Source: Symbiodinium natans
Taxonomy: Eukaryota; Sar; Dinophyceae; Suessiales; Symbiodiniaceae
Length of the DNA stretch: 64,000 nucleotides
Reading direction: 5' to 3'
NCBI GenBank assembly: GCA_905221605.1
Contig: CAJNDS010000413.1
Span: 598,010 to 662,009 of the forward strand
Every line of letters starts with the position of its first letter. Within the stretch, counting starts at the first letter, position 1. The notes under the pieces were generated by a model. The model saw only the letters and a list, made by a program, of their open reading frames with translations, made no database searches and was not told the DNA's origin. Made by a program: the position numbers and the translations under genes. Positions 20,328 through 29,179 of the stretch are shown here, piece after piece.

Positions 20328-20398
20328 ATTTGAACCCTGAATTTAGGGTTCAGGGTTCTAAGTATTTGAACCCTGAATTTAGGGTTCAGGGTTCTTTC
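20328..20398. repeat. 31-bp tandem duplication, each unit palindromic
   Basis: AAGTATTTGAACCCTGAATT then TAGGGTTCAGGGTTCT, repeated twice; CCCTGAA and TTCAGGG arms make each unit a hairpin. Confidence 0.9.
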
Positions 20399-20752
20399 AA
20401 AGGCTAAGCCCTGGCAGTGCATAGAGCAGGGTTTAACGGCATTGGGCCATTGGGCCCTTAGAGGGCCCTTCAGCTTTTTTTCATCTAAAGGCGTTCCTTT
20501 TGTTAGCGTAGTATACTAGAATCCCCCACAACTCATCCCAAAAAAAGTGGGTTAGAGTACAAGGGAAGGGCTAAGACCCAAACAACCCCAAGCCCCAGAC
20601 CCTTAACCCCTAGGTTTAAGGTTGATTTTTTGGGGTTTAAGGGTTTCAGGAGTGCTTTCAAGGCCACCCGCCAGCCAACTTAGGTGCTGGAAAACGATTC
20701 TTGCAAGATGTTTTTTTTCGGGCAGTTCATGGTTGTTTGTATTTTGTTGTAG

Positions 20753-20889
20753 TCTGGGAACTATACTGCATTGCTCTCCTGAATTCTGCCCAGCCTTTTG
20801 GGATTCTATATGAACCCCTTCAACGCCCAAATTCGAACCTCCTTCCCTTCCGCAAACAAGGCCCGAAGTCGCCATTCCCCAGGGCTTTG
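20753..20889 (+). CDS. candidate exon (45 codons)
   Basis: A long pyrimidine/T-rich acceptor TATTTTGTTGTAG is followed by WELYCIALLNSAQPFGI, LYEPLQRPNSNLLPFRK and FPRAL, ending G|GTTTCT. The complementary strand is open for 90 codons over the same DNA, so strand remains a question. Confidence 0.4.
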
Positions 20890-20932
20890 GTTTCTTCTTG
20901 AATTCAAGGGGTAGTTTCGCGGGCCCTCAATA

Positions 20933-21034
20933 CTTACTGGCTCAAAACCCAACTTTTCAACTTTTGGGCTTCTTATAAGGTAGTTTATTCTGAAAGTTTC
21001 AACTTTTATATCCTTGGGTTTGTGGGCCAGTAAG
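20933..21034. mobile_element. family 4 element (copy 2), inserted in family 2
   Basis: Near-identical to 11777-11877. The following 21041-21168 is a family 2 element lacking its left end, suggesting that family 4 inserted into or beside family 2. Confidence 0.87.
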
Positions 21035-21306
21035 AATATGGTCCCTTGCCTCACTTAAATGGGTTCTGATGTATGGGCACTTGGGTTGTATAGGGCACGT
21101 AATGGATTTTTAAGGGTCCCCCCTTGTAGGGCCCCTACCAAGGGACCATGGAACTACCCTAGGATGAATCCCTATGTCCTTAGGGTTTAGGGCTTTCGGG
21201 TGTTAGTGGTATAGGGTTTAAGAAGTCCCCCCCTAAACCCTAAACCCTAAACCCTGAACCTGCCTGAAATCCCTTAATCCCTAAATCCCAGCGAGCGTGA
21301 TGCCAG

Positions 21307-21349
21307 GTGCCATCGACCAGCTAGCAGCATGACGAAGGCTGCCTCCTGG
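21307..21349 (+). CDS. candidate exon
   Basis: GATGCCAG ... TGG|GTTCAA enclose CHRPASSMTKAASW; a TTTAGGG tract follows 8 bases after the donor. Confidence 0.32.
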
Positions 21350-21711
21350 GTTCAACTGTTGGGTTTAGGGTTTAGGGTTTAGGGTTTAGGGTTTAGAGGC
21401 TTAGGGGTTTAGGGTTTAGGGCTTAGGGGAATCCAATGCCCGGATCCAAAAAACCCCAAAGCCTATGCCCAACCCTTACTGTAGCCTCTAAGCCCTGGAC
21501 CCTAAGCTCATCGGACCTCCCTAAGGTTCTACGATTGGGTTTGGGGACCCTGTCTGAGGCTTCCTATAAGGGTGCATCCTTGGGGGTCCATGACTCCCTT
21601 GAAAAATGCCAGGTCCTAAGCCCTGGACCCTAAACCCTAAACCCTAAACCCTGGACCCTAAACCCTAAACCCTAAACCCGAAACCCGAAACCGTTACCTG
21701 CACAGCCGCAG

Positions 21712-22091
21712 ACCCCAGGCAGCACCTGCTTTGAACTAGACCCCGTGCAGGAGGAGGTGCAAGTGTGGAGACCGTCTGAGATTGCTGCGGCCACGAGGCT
21801 TCGGGGCTTTGGGTCTAGGGTTTAGGGCTTCGGGTGCTGGAGGGTTTAGGGTTGGGGAAGGTGGGGGGCTGAACATCGTGTGGCTGAAGTCTACATGGCT
21901 AAACCCTACACCCTAAACCCTAAGCCCTTTCCGAGCTTGCGATGTCCCAAACCTGGGCCCTAGTTGCGCCTCACTTTGTGGCCGCGGTGTCGACGTTGAG
22001 CCACCGAATTTCTTCAACTGCAGAATACGTGTCCCGCACTACCTAGTTCCCCGTGCTCCCTATTTGGTGCTAGCCCCACCCCTTACTTGCA
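21712..22091 (+). CDS. two candidate exons
   Basis: 21712-21812 reads TPGSTCFELDPVQEEVQ and VWRPSEIAAATR, between CAGCCGCAG and GG|GTCTAG. From 21935: CDVPNLGPSCASLCGRG, VDVEPPNFFNCRIRVP and a hydrophobic run, open to about 22091. High GC3 in both; phases match only with a GC donor in the first. Confidence 0.4.
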
Positions 22092-22229
22092 GTTGTTAGG
22101 TTTGTACTTATCCAGTCAGAGGCAGTTTAGTGGACTGTTTGGTTTGTACTTATCAAGTATAAGAGTACACTTAGCGAACTGCTACTAGGCGCAGCTCCAT
22201 AGAGCTACCAGGTAGGGTTTGTCTAGGAG

Positions 22230-22256
22230 TCCCCCCCCCCCCCCCCCCCCCCCCCG
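22230..22256. repeat. poly-C run of about 27
   Basis: Pure C run. Similar 17-27 bp C or G runs occur at 28531, 30647, 38208, 39719, 44564, 46505, 48066, 50143, 56219 and 61361. Confidence 0.95.
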
Positions 22257-22269
22257 CCTTTCCCGCCTT

Positions 22270-22700
22270 CAGTGGTGGCTTGTTTCTTTCCTTTTTTTCG
22301 ACCCCATGGAGCTGAAATTACCACTAGGCAAATCATGCGTATGCCTTTTTAATTTCCTTGGCTAGCGGAGAGCCTGTGTTTAGTAGCTCAGGATTTTTGT
22401 GGTTAGGCCATGAGGCACACATAATGCACACTTCTAGTAATCTATGTTTTGACCATTGCGGCTCTGCTATATACACATTCGCACCCACGATCATGCATGT
22501 ATGGAACGAGTGAGCAAGGGAGAGCGCGAGAGAGACCAGTATGAAATACGCCTGTAGATGATATGACAGATGCACCGAAAGATATGGTACAACATAATTA
22601 AGACATATAAGACGACAGACGCATGGATGAGCAGATGAAAGCTTGCATTTATATGCCGTAACCATACAAGGCCCCGGGCTCGGGGCTCCGGATTCATCCT
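22270..22700. other. non-repetitive stretch, no supported gene
   Basis: A 110-codon minus-strand ATG frame (22333-22665) spans it, but it has no family resemblance and I see no splice context. There are GAGAG and TATA microsatellite traces. Confidence 0.4.
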
Positions 22701-22711
22701 TCCGACTGCAG

Positions 22712-23113
22712 GAGCTTTGGCGCTGAAGCTGTCGGCCACCGCGCAGTGCCAGGCGGTACCTAAAGAGCCAAACCCCTGAATTAAGGAATATGCCTTGGAT
22801 TACATCGGGATCCTTAGTCTGATGTAAGGAATATTCCTTATCTTTGGGTTTTGGGGCTCTAAACCCTCGTCCCCAAGCCTTCCTTGGCGGCCCATTTGAG
22901 GGTCTTCTATTTCGGTCTGGGGTCCAGGTCTTTCAGGATTTTGAGTTTGCAAAGCTTCGCGTATCTTACGCTTGGGAGCTGGTTCTGGAACCCTTGAGCA
23001 AACCCTGATATGCATGACGAGGCCCTCATCATCCGCAGAAAGTTTATTTTCATTGGCATGAACTCCATCTCGCCAAAGCACACTTCAAAGCCTAAACCGA
23101 TCTTGATATCCCA
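22712..23113 (+). CDS. three phase-matched exons separated by introner-like elements
   Basis: 22712-22755 (ALALKLSATAQCQA, 13 of 14 codons GC-ending) ends GCG|GTACCT, and a family 7 element starts there. 22937-22981 (DFEFAKLRVSYAWEL) follows GTCTTTCAG. 23022-23113 (ALIIRRKFIFIGMN then SISPKHTSKP) follows ATGACGAG and ends CA|GTGGTA at the start of a family 8 element. Phases agree throughout. No family is recognised. Confidence 0.46.
22756..22860. mobile_element. family 7 element starting at a donor
   Basis: The left end GTACCTAAAGAGCC begins with the GT donor of the preceding exon; the right end is GGGTTTTGGGGCTCT. Confidence 0.78.
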
Positions 23114-23215
23114 GTGGTATCCTTTTCCCTTTTTTTGGTTCAAGGTTCCCTTAGAAAGTAACCAACCCCAAAATGGTGCCCATTATTATGATATGATTAC
23201 TGGGCTACTGATCCA
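23114..23215. mobile_element. family 8 element starting at a donor
   Basis: GTGGTATCCTTTTCCC ... GGTGCCCATTATTATGAT ... TGGGCTAC. Relatives at 26570-26660, 28997-29125 and 49172-49255. Confidence 0.75.
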
Positions 23216-23266
23216 TACCCTAAACCCTAAACCCTAAACGCTAAAGCCCAGTGAATTCAAAAGCAG

Positions 23267-23469
23267 AAGTGGCAGGCTTTGGCAGCCCCGGGGAACCGTC
23301 GAAATGCGAGTGCAAGCCTCAGGAAACCTTCTCGGTCTCTGCAATGCCTAGGGTTTGGGGTTTAGGGTTTATGGTTTAGGGTTTCGGGTTTAGGGTTTAG
23401 GGTGCTCTCATCTTCTGCACGTAGCTGTCACACAAGGGAGAGGGCACACCACTCAAAATCAGGACTCAG
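23267..23469 (+). CDS. two candidate exons flanking a short telomeric intron
   Basis: 23267-23352 (KWQALAAPGNRRNASASL, RKPSRSLQCL; basic) lies between AAAAGCAG and GG|GTTTGG. The intron is TTTAGGG repeats ending GCACGTAG. 23425-23469 reads LSHKGEGTPLKIRTQ and ends CAG|GTTTGA. Confidence 0.42.
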
Positions 23470-23735
23470 GTTTGAGGAGCATCCCACTTCAGGTCTTCGG
23501 GTTTCTTTCCCGAAGTCCCCAATGTTTTTTTCAGTCCCCTTTAGGGTTTAGGGTTTAGGTTTAGGGTTTAGGGTTTAGGGCGGGCTTCAAGCCCCAACTC
23601 CCCTTTGGCGGGATCAGTGGCTCAAATCTAAATTTAGGATTGTGGTGGAGTTGTTGAGTCTTGGCCTGAAACACCTACTTAAGCACCCGAACCTTAAATT
23701 TAAACCCCCAAAGCCCTGAATCGAAACTCCCCAAA

Positions 23736-23880
23736 ATCTAACCCCTAAACCCCTAAACCCCTAAACCCCTAAACCCCTAAACCCCTAAACCCCTAAACCC
23801 CTAAACCCCTAAACCCCTAAACCCCTAAACCCTAAACCCTAAATCTGAAACCCTAAACCCTAAACCCTAAAGCCCTTGAG
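23736..23880. repeat. CCCCTAAA octamer array, then CCCTAAA
   Basis: About eleven CCCCTAAA units, then heptamers, ending AGCCCTTGAG at an exon edge. Confidence 0.92.
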
Positions 23881-23961
23881 GCGACCGGCCGTGGCGTGGC
23901 CAGAGCCGAGGGAATCGACCGGCTCAGGCGTCGTCTTTCCCCGCCGAGTGTGTTCATCAGG
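23881..23961 (+). CDS. exon bracketed by inverted telomeric tracts
   Basis: Exactly 27 codons: ATGRGVARAEGIDRLR then RRLSPPSVFIR. The upstream C-strand tract ends CCTTGAG| and the donor is AGG|GTTTAG, the first bases of a G-strand tract. High GC3, Arg-rich. It is the clearest example of the CCCTAAA-exon-TTTAGGG arrangement. Confidence 0.46.
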
Positions 23962-23984
23962 GTTTAGGGTTTAGGGTTTAGGGT

Positions 23985-24180
23985 TTAGGGTCAGAGCATA
24001 TACAGCCCCTGGCAACGGGGTTTAGGGTTTGAGGTTTAGGAGCATATGATGACAGCCCCTTCTAATGGGGTTTAGGGTTTGAGGTACCAGAGCCGATACA
24101 GCCCCCTTGTAGCCGGGTTTAGGATGACGTTTAGGGTTTAGGGTTTAGGGTCTAGGGTCTAGGGTTTAGGGTTTAGGGTT
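23985..24180. repeat. three-copy ~50-bp repeat with telomeric linker
   Basis: AGAGCATATACAGCCCC, AGGAGCATATGATGACAG and AGAGCCGATACAGCCCCC mark three diverged copies, each followed by GGGTTTAGG(GTTTGAGG). A TTTAGGG tract follows. Confidence 0.85.
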
Positions 24181-24267
24181 TAGGCACTTGGCGCCCCTTG
24201 TTTAGCCGCTGGATTCCTGGTGCTAGGTCGTTTACATGATCAGTTCTTTCTGCTCCTCTTTGGGCAG

Positions 24268-24316
24268 GGGTGAGGAGGGGGGACCCGAATTTCAGGCTCG
24301 CCGCGGGAAAAAGCTG
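24268..24316 (+). CDS. candidate exon abutting a family 10 element
   Basis: CTTTGGGCAG acceptor; GEEGGPEFQARRGKKL; donor CTG|GTTAGC, which is the start of the family 10 terminal repeat. Confidence 0.42.
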
Positions 24317-24410
24317 GTTAGCGGGGAATGAGGGAATTCGGGCCCGATATGTACCCTTCAAGGCATTATACAGGGTACCTCATTTCCCCAGTCCCTTCTA
24401 GCCAACGTAA
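24317..24410. mobile_element. family 10 element starting at a donor
   Basis: GTTAGCGGGGAATGAGGG and TACCCT near the left, CCAGTCCCTTCTAGCCAAC on the right. A better-preserved copy is at 62097-62205. Confidence 0.75.
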
Positions 24411-24508
24411 GAAAGTTGCTTTCCTGCCGAGGGGGTTGGTCAAATGATGCGATTTTCGGGTGCGCCTTCCACACTTGCCTACATTTCCCACTGGCCTCCC
24501 ACTCTAAG

Positions 24509-24772
24509 CTACGCATTGCTTAAGAACCCCCTCTCCAACAATAATAAAGATATTCTTCCTTATAAAGGGTAAAATCATTTTTTTTGAAAATAGTTTTTGG
24601 GAGGTTCGTACAATATCGTTCTTTCAGAGGCTCCGATTTCCCTGCAGCTCGGACATCCAAAGCCCTGAACCCTGCCCTACACACTAAACCCACTGGACCC
24701 GAATCCCCTATGCCCTGGCCCTCTCAAACCACGGAAAGAAGCCGAGCGCGCGCCGCCCAGCAAGGCCCTTAA
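24509..24772 (+). CDS. two phase-matched exons, possible C-terminus
   Basis: 24509-24568 (YALLKNPLSNNNKDIL) ends GG|GTAAAA. 24628-24772 follows TCGTTCTTTCAG, reads GSDFPAARTSKALNPAL, PESPMPWPSQTTERS and RARAAQQGP and ends at TAA 24770-24772. The phase is retained, so this may be the end of a gene. Confidence 0.4.
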
Positions 24773-25000
24773 GACCGAACCGGAAAGTTACCGCCCGGGG
24801 TTTAGATAAAGTTTGGGGCCCCAAGGCCCAAACCCTCAATCCCAAAATTCCCCAGAAAGCTTCCTAAACCCTGCGCCCTGAAAAGCCTGACCTTAATCCC
24901 CTCCGCCTAATATTAAACCCTCCTACCCCCCAATATATTAAAAACTCCCTGTCTACTATTCCATCTTAGCGGGTAGGGGGGGGGGGGGGTACTATTCCTT

Positions 25001-25110
25001 GGAGGTTCATGGGTACTTATAGCCACAGTTATAAGTCTACTTATAACCTACTTAAGGGGACTTAGGGGGCGTATAAGTAGAGGTAGAATTTGGTTATAAG
25101 TAGCCTCAAG
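25001..25110. mobile_element. family 5 element
   Basis: GGAGGTTCATGGGTACTTAT left end; decayed right end. Preceded by a G run (24973-24989). Confidence 0.65.
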
Positions 25111-25212
25111 CCCCAAACCCTAAACCCGAAACCCTAAACCCTCAACCCGAAACCCTAAACCCTAAACCCTGAACCCTCCAAGTAGCGGGGAGGGGAAGAA
25201 GCCCTGCGACAG

Positions 25213-25278
25213 AACCGGCCGACGTCCTCATAGACCCACCGGAGGAGCTAGGCATCGACCTTTCAGAGAGAAGGGCTG
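25213..25278 (+). CDS. candidate acidic exon
   Basis: CTGCGACAG acceptor; PADVLIDPPEELGIDLSERR; G|GTTCTT donor. The frame is open upstream to 25186. Confidence 0.4.
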
Positions 25279-25299
25279 GTTCTTGAGGGCTTCTATAGG

Positions 25300-25485
25300 G
25301 CCTTGGGGTTTAGGGTGTTAGGGGTTTAGGGGTTTAGGGTTTAGGGTTTGGGGTTTAGGGTTTTAGGGTTTGGGGTTTGGGGTTTGGGGTTTAGGGTTTA
25401 GGGTTTGGGTTTTGGGGTTTAGGTTTTAGGGTTTGGGTTTTGGGGTTTAGGGTTTAGGGTTTAGGGTTTAGGGTTTAGGGTTCAA
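25300..25485. repeat. G-strand telomere-like tract with TTTGGGG variants
   Basis: Mixture of TTTAGGG, TTTGGGG and TTTTAGG units. Confidence 0.9.
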
Positions 25486-25582
25486 GTGGGCTGAGAACCC
25501 CAAATCCCAGATCCCCATTCTCTTCGTGACCCTGTATCCCCTAGAATGCCCAGTCCTCTGATGATTTTGTAACTAAGCTTAG

Positions 25583-25878
25583 GACGCAAGAACTCGTTGC
25601 CCTTGTCATCGAGGTTGCTGGGGAACCTGGATTTGAGGCTGTAAAGCCCCCCCAATTACTTCCTGGCTCAAAACCCAACTTTTCAACTTTTGGGCTTCTT
25701 ATAAGGTAGTTTATTCTGAAAGTTTCAACTTTTATATCCTTGGGTTTTGGGCCAGTAAGATTAAGCGCATTCGACTCTCACCCCTGAGGTTTTAGGGTTA
25801 GACCCTAAACCCTAAACCCTAAGGGTCAGGGCATCGCCTGAACCTGAAGCTCCGTCTGCGTGGAGTCTTGCATAAACC
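25583..25878 (+). CDS. two phase-matched exons
   Basis: 25583-25640 follows TAACTAAGCTTAG and reads TQELVALVIEVAGEPGFEA, ending GCT|GTAAAG. A family 4 element fills most of the intron. 25850-25878 (LRLRGVLHK) continues in phase to CC|GTAAAC. Confidence 0.42.
25657..25759. mobile_element. family 4 element (copy 3), intronic
   Basis: Near-identical to the copies at 11777 and 20933. Confidence 0.88.
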
Positions 25879-26123
25879 GTAAACCCGCTTCCTTAGGCTC
25901 AAAGTAGCCAAAAAAACCCTGAACCCTAAACCCTAAACCCTAAACCCTAAACCTAAGAGTCCTTGGAGAGTTAGGGGGTTCCTTGAGCTCGGGTAGTGGT
26001 TGGAGGTGGGGTCTGGGGTTCAGGGATGCTTTCAGGGGTTCGGGTTTGTGTGCTTCCCAAATCCTCAACCGTTTAGGGTTTAGGGCTTGTGTTTTTTAGG
26101 GTTTCTGGCTTGTGGCTCTTCAG

Positions 26124-26165
26124 TGGCGCGTTGTTGAGTTTGAGTGTTTTTCGTTTTCTTTTTAA
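26124..26165 (+). CDS. candidate exon
   Basis: GGCTCTTCAG acceptor then WRVVEFECFSFSF, stop TAA; donor undecided. Confidence 0.25.
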   Translation, partial: WRVVEFECFSFSF

Positions 26166-26452
26166 ATCTCCGCATAGCCATGGGGGAGTTTAGGGTTCTT
26201 TTGTATTCCGAAAAGAATTGGGGAAGCTACGCAGGGTTTAGGGGTCGCGTAGTGAAAACGATAGTCTTAGACAGTGTCCTAAACCCAAAAGCTCGTTTTC
26301 CAATATTGGTACGTTTGTAGTAGGAGTCCCTTTTTGAGGCAAGAAAGGGGCCCTAGAGTAGTTAGAGTAAGTAGCACCAGTCCCTCTAAGCAGTTTAGGG
26401 TTTGGGGTTTAGGGTTTAGGGCGATTTAGGAGATGTGGGGGATTTGCCGTAG

Positions 26453-26480
26453 GGTCTCTGAGGGCCTTTGTCGAGTTGCT
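26453..26480 (+). CDS. candidate micro-exon with strong donor
   Basis: TTTGCCGTAG then SLRAFVELL and CT|GTGAGC. Confidence 0.35.
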
Positions 26481-26723
26481 GTGAGCACTTGCCGAAGGCG
26501 TGCCCTAAACGTGGTCCCTTTCTGGGTAACACTAAACTCTAAACCCTAAACCTTGGTAGCCCGGGTACCCTTTACCCTTATCTTGGTTCAAGGCTCGCTT
26601 ATAAAGTAACCAAACCCAAAAAGGGTGCCCTTATTGTTTTTTTGGTTGCTGGGCTACGGAGAAAGAATTCCCTAAGCCCAAGAAACCCGAAACCTTAAAC
26701 TCGAGAAGCGACCACGCGCTCAG

Positions 26724-26774
26724 ATGATGAGCTGCTTCCGAACGGCTCGCAGGCATCCCGTGCCAGATGCAGGG
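26724..26774 (+). CDS. candidate exon
   Basis: CGCGCTCAG acceptor; MMSCFRTARRHPVPDAG, 17 whole codons, high GC3; donor GGG|GTCGAC; the frame stays open a further 12 codons. Confidence 0.38.
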
Positions 26775-27114
26775 GTCGACCTCGCTCCTAAGCCCCAACA
26801 ATCCCTAACATGAGCCACACATAAAGGCATGTTGATATGGGAGTTTATGAAAAGAAGGGACCCCCATGAGAGACCCCCCAAAGAGTAGGATTCCCTCACA
26901 AAGGGCCCGAAGAAGGTACCCCTAACTTCGGAAACCCCCCATATACCGTCATGGTAAGAGTTACTTGATATTCTAAGGGTAGTTGGTCCTTTAATGTGGC
27001 CCCTTACCTCCTTTAAAGGGTTCTGACGTATGGGCCCCCTGGGTTTTTATATAAGGGTATATAAGGGGGGGGGGGGGGTAATAGTCGGAGCAGGGATTAG
27101 CAGTTTAGGGTCGG

Positions 27115-27254
27115 CTTACATGGTACTTCTTAGCCCAATTATAACTGCACTTATACGCCGACTATAACCATGTTAGGGCACTTGAGGGGGCTCATAAGTG
27201 GGTTATATGTGCAGTTATAAACTGGGTTATAAGTACCATGAACCTCCAAGTAGG
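27115..27254. mobile_element. family 5 element (full copy)
   Basis: TACATGGTACTTCTTAGCCC ... GGGTTATAAGTACCATGAAC CTCCAAGTAG; repeated internal arms TTATAACTGCACTTATA. Further copies at 38269, 38968, 44246 and half copies at 10680, 57191 and 60122. Confidence 0.82.
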
Positions 27255-27311
27255 GGGGGAGGGGAGTAGCAGTTTAGGGTAGGCTTAGGGTTGTGGAGCC
27301 ATGGGGTGCAG

Positions 27312-28240
27312 GCTCCACGACGAGCTAGGGGCTTGGAAGGATTTAAGGGCTAAAGGGTTCTTGGCGTTTAGAGGGAAGGTTTGGGGTTTAGGGTTTAGGG
27401 TTTAGGGCTTAGGGTTTAGGTTTTAGGGTTTAGGGTTTAGGGTTTAGGGCGAAGGGTTTAGGGTTAAGGGTTTATTGTTTAGGGGTTAGGGTTTAGGGTG
27501 CAGCGTGTAGGGTCCATGGCTCGTCTACCTGTTTTGGTGTTTGTTTCGACGGTCGTTGGGGCGGCTGTGGAGTGCGTGCCCTCCGCCAGAGTTCCCCTAC
27601 TACCCCTACCCCCCTATCCACAATAAAGGATATTTGGGGATAATGAAGCCTACTTAAGGTTATTTCGGGGGCAACCTAGGGGGGGGGGTGGTATAAAGGG
27701 GGTAGAAGGGACACCCATCAGTGAACCCCCTACTACAGCTGTAAACCCTAAACCCTAAACCCTCATCCCTAAAACCCTTAACCCTAAACCCTAAACCCTA
27801 AACCCTAAACCCTAAGCCTAAACCCTAGACCCTAAACCCTAAACCCTAAACCCCTACTACGCAGAGGCTAAGCTCCCTATGGCCATGGAGAAGGCCGTGT
27901 GCTGCCACTGCGGGGGCGCGCGAAGCTCAGGACCTTTGGGCATGTGGAGCTGTAGGAGGTTTAGGGTTTAGGATTTAGGGTTTAGGGTTTAGGGTTGAGG
28001 GTTGAGGGTTTAGGGTTTAACCTGAGGGTTTAGGGTTTAGGGTTTAGGGTTCAGAGTGGAACTGTAGGAGGTTTAGGGTTGAGGGTTGAGGGTTTTGGGT
28101 TTAGGGTTCAGAGTGGAACTGTAGGAGGTTTAGGGTTTGGGGTTTACGGTTCAGAGTGGAGCTGTAGGGCTTAGGATTTAGGGTTTCGGGTTCAGGGCTT
28201 TAGGGTTAGGCTCCTCTCCACCTACCGCGTGCATCAACGC
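27312..28240 (+). CDS. four-exon chain across telomere-repeat introns
   Basis: 27312-27378 (LHDELGAWKDLRAKGFL, AFRGK) ends AAG|GTTTGG. Intron 27379-27503 (125 nt) is telomere-like repeat ending GTGCAG. 27504-27590 reads RVGSMARLPVLVFVSTVVGA, then AVECVPSAR, a likely membrane-spanning helix. 27865-27958 reads AKLPMAMEKAVCCHCGG, GPLGMWSCRR and ends GAG|GTTTAG. 28210-28240 (LLSTYRVHQR) starts after GGGTTAG and ends CGC|GTGATA. All phases agree except the second-to-third step, which needs a GA donor. CCHC..C could bind metal; no family is assigned. Confidence 0.46.
27944..28175. repeat. tandem repeat copying an exon-intron boundary
   Basis: The exon end GTGGAGCTGTAGGAG plus GTTTAGGG is repeated within the following intron as GAGTGGAACTGTAGGAGGTT at 28055 and 28111 and a third partial copy at 28157, each followed by telomere-like units. 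Confidence 0.85.
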
Positions 28241-28367
28241 GTGATATGTCCGATTCTGGATACTGCATCTGCAGGATTCACACCCTAAACCCTAAACCCT
28301 AAGCCCTAAACCCTAAACCCTAAACTTAGGCCCGAGCGCCTAATTCAAGGTACCTGTACCCTTACAG

Positions 28368-28428
28368 CAGGGCTGTCACGGATGTATCTGACAAGCCACC
28401 ACCGCAGTTCAAAACCCTGAAGCCCTAA
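28368..28428 (+). CDS. candidate exon
   Basis: CCCTTACAG acceptor; RAVTDVSDKPPPQFKTLKP then TAA. Donor not identified. Confidence 0.3.
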
Positions 28429-28488
28429 AACTCTGAAAAGACTCCAAAAAAGGTTTCAATCCTGAAAGCCCCAATCATTCCGCCTCAG

Positions 28489-28916
28489 ACTCAACAAGCT
28501 ACAGGAACCTCACAGCTGATGAACTGCTTGTGGGGGGGGGGGGGGGGGGCTCAACGGTTTCGGGTTGAGGGTATATAGCAATCTGAGCATATTTTTGTTA
28601 GTACAGTTCATGGTTTGGAGTCTCCCCCTGCCCCCCCCCACCCCCCGTCCCTAGCCATCCTGTCAAAGCACCCAGCAGGCTGCCTAAATATGTTTGAAAC
28701 CTAAACCCTCAACCCGAAGCCTTCAACCCTAAACCCTGCTAGGGTAGGTGGGGGGTGGGGCGGGGGGGGGGGCGGGGGGGGGGGTTCTCCAGTGCTCAGG
28801 TGTCCCGGAAGGAAGTGCAGCGATGGTGGGATGAGGTGGAGGGATGTGGGGGTTTGCGAAAATACTGGAACCCTAAAATAAACCCCCCAAATAGTAGGAT
28901 TCCCTTACCCAAGAGG
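28489..28916 (+). CDS. three phase-matched candidate exons
   Basis: 28489-28529 (TQQATGTSQLMNC) ends TT|GTGGGG at a poly-G element. 28655-28691 (HPVKAPSRLPKY) follows GTCCCTAG. The third starts at 28800 after GTGCTCAG and reads VSRKEVQRWWDEVEGC, GGLRKYWN; its 3' end is uncertain because an element-like segment begins near 28877. Confidence 0.42.
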
Positions 28917-28996
28917 GTACCACCTGTGAGTTTTATTTGCCATCTGGTGTTCAGGTTCGGAGTTAAGGTTTAGGGTGTTGCGGGCTTAGGGTGTAG

Positions 28997-29125
28997 GGTA
29001 CTAGGATGCCCAGTGGTGCCCTTATTCCCTCTTTGGGGTCTCTAGGTCCCCCTATAAACCCCTTTAAGCAGCATTTAAGCAAAAAGGGCACCCTTTTTAA
29101 TCCTAGGTTTCTGGGCAACCAGGGT
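28997..29125. mobile_element. family 8 element
   Basis: GTACTAGGATGCCCAGTGGT left end; inverse AAAGGGCACCC ... GTTTCTGGGCAACC right end. Confidence 0.72.
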
Positions 29126-29179
29126 ATTTAGGGGTTACGAGAACAGCCCAGGCCCATACCCCAACAACAAAGGTCTCAG

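Noticed and set aside
22333-22665. 110-codon minus-strand frame
   Set aside because: No family resemblance, low GC3 and no splice signals; all better candidate exons are on the + strand.
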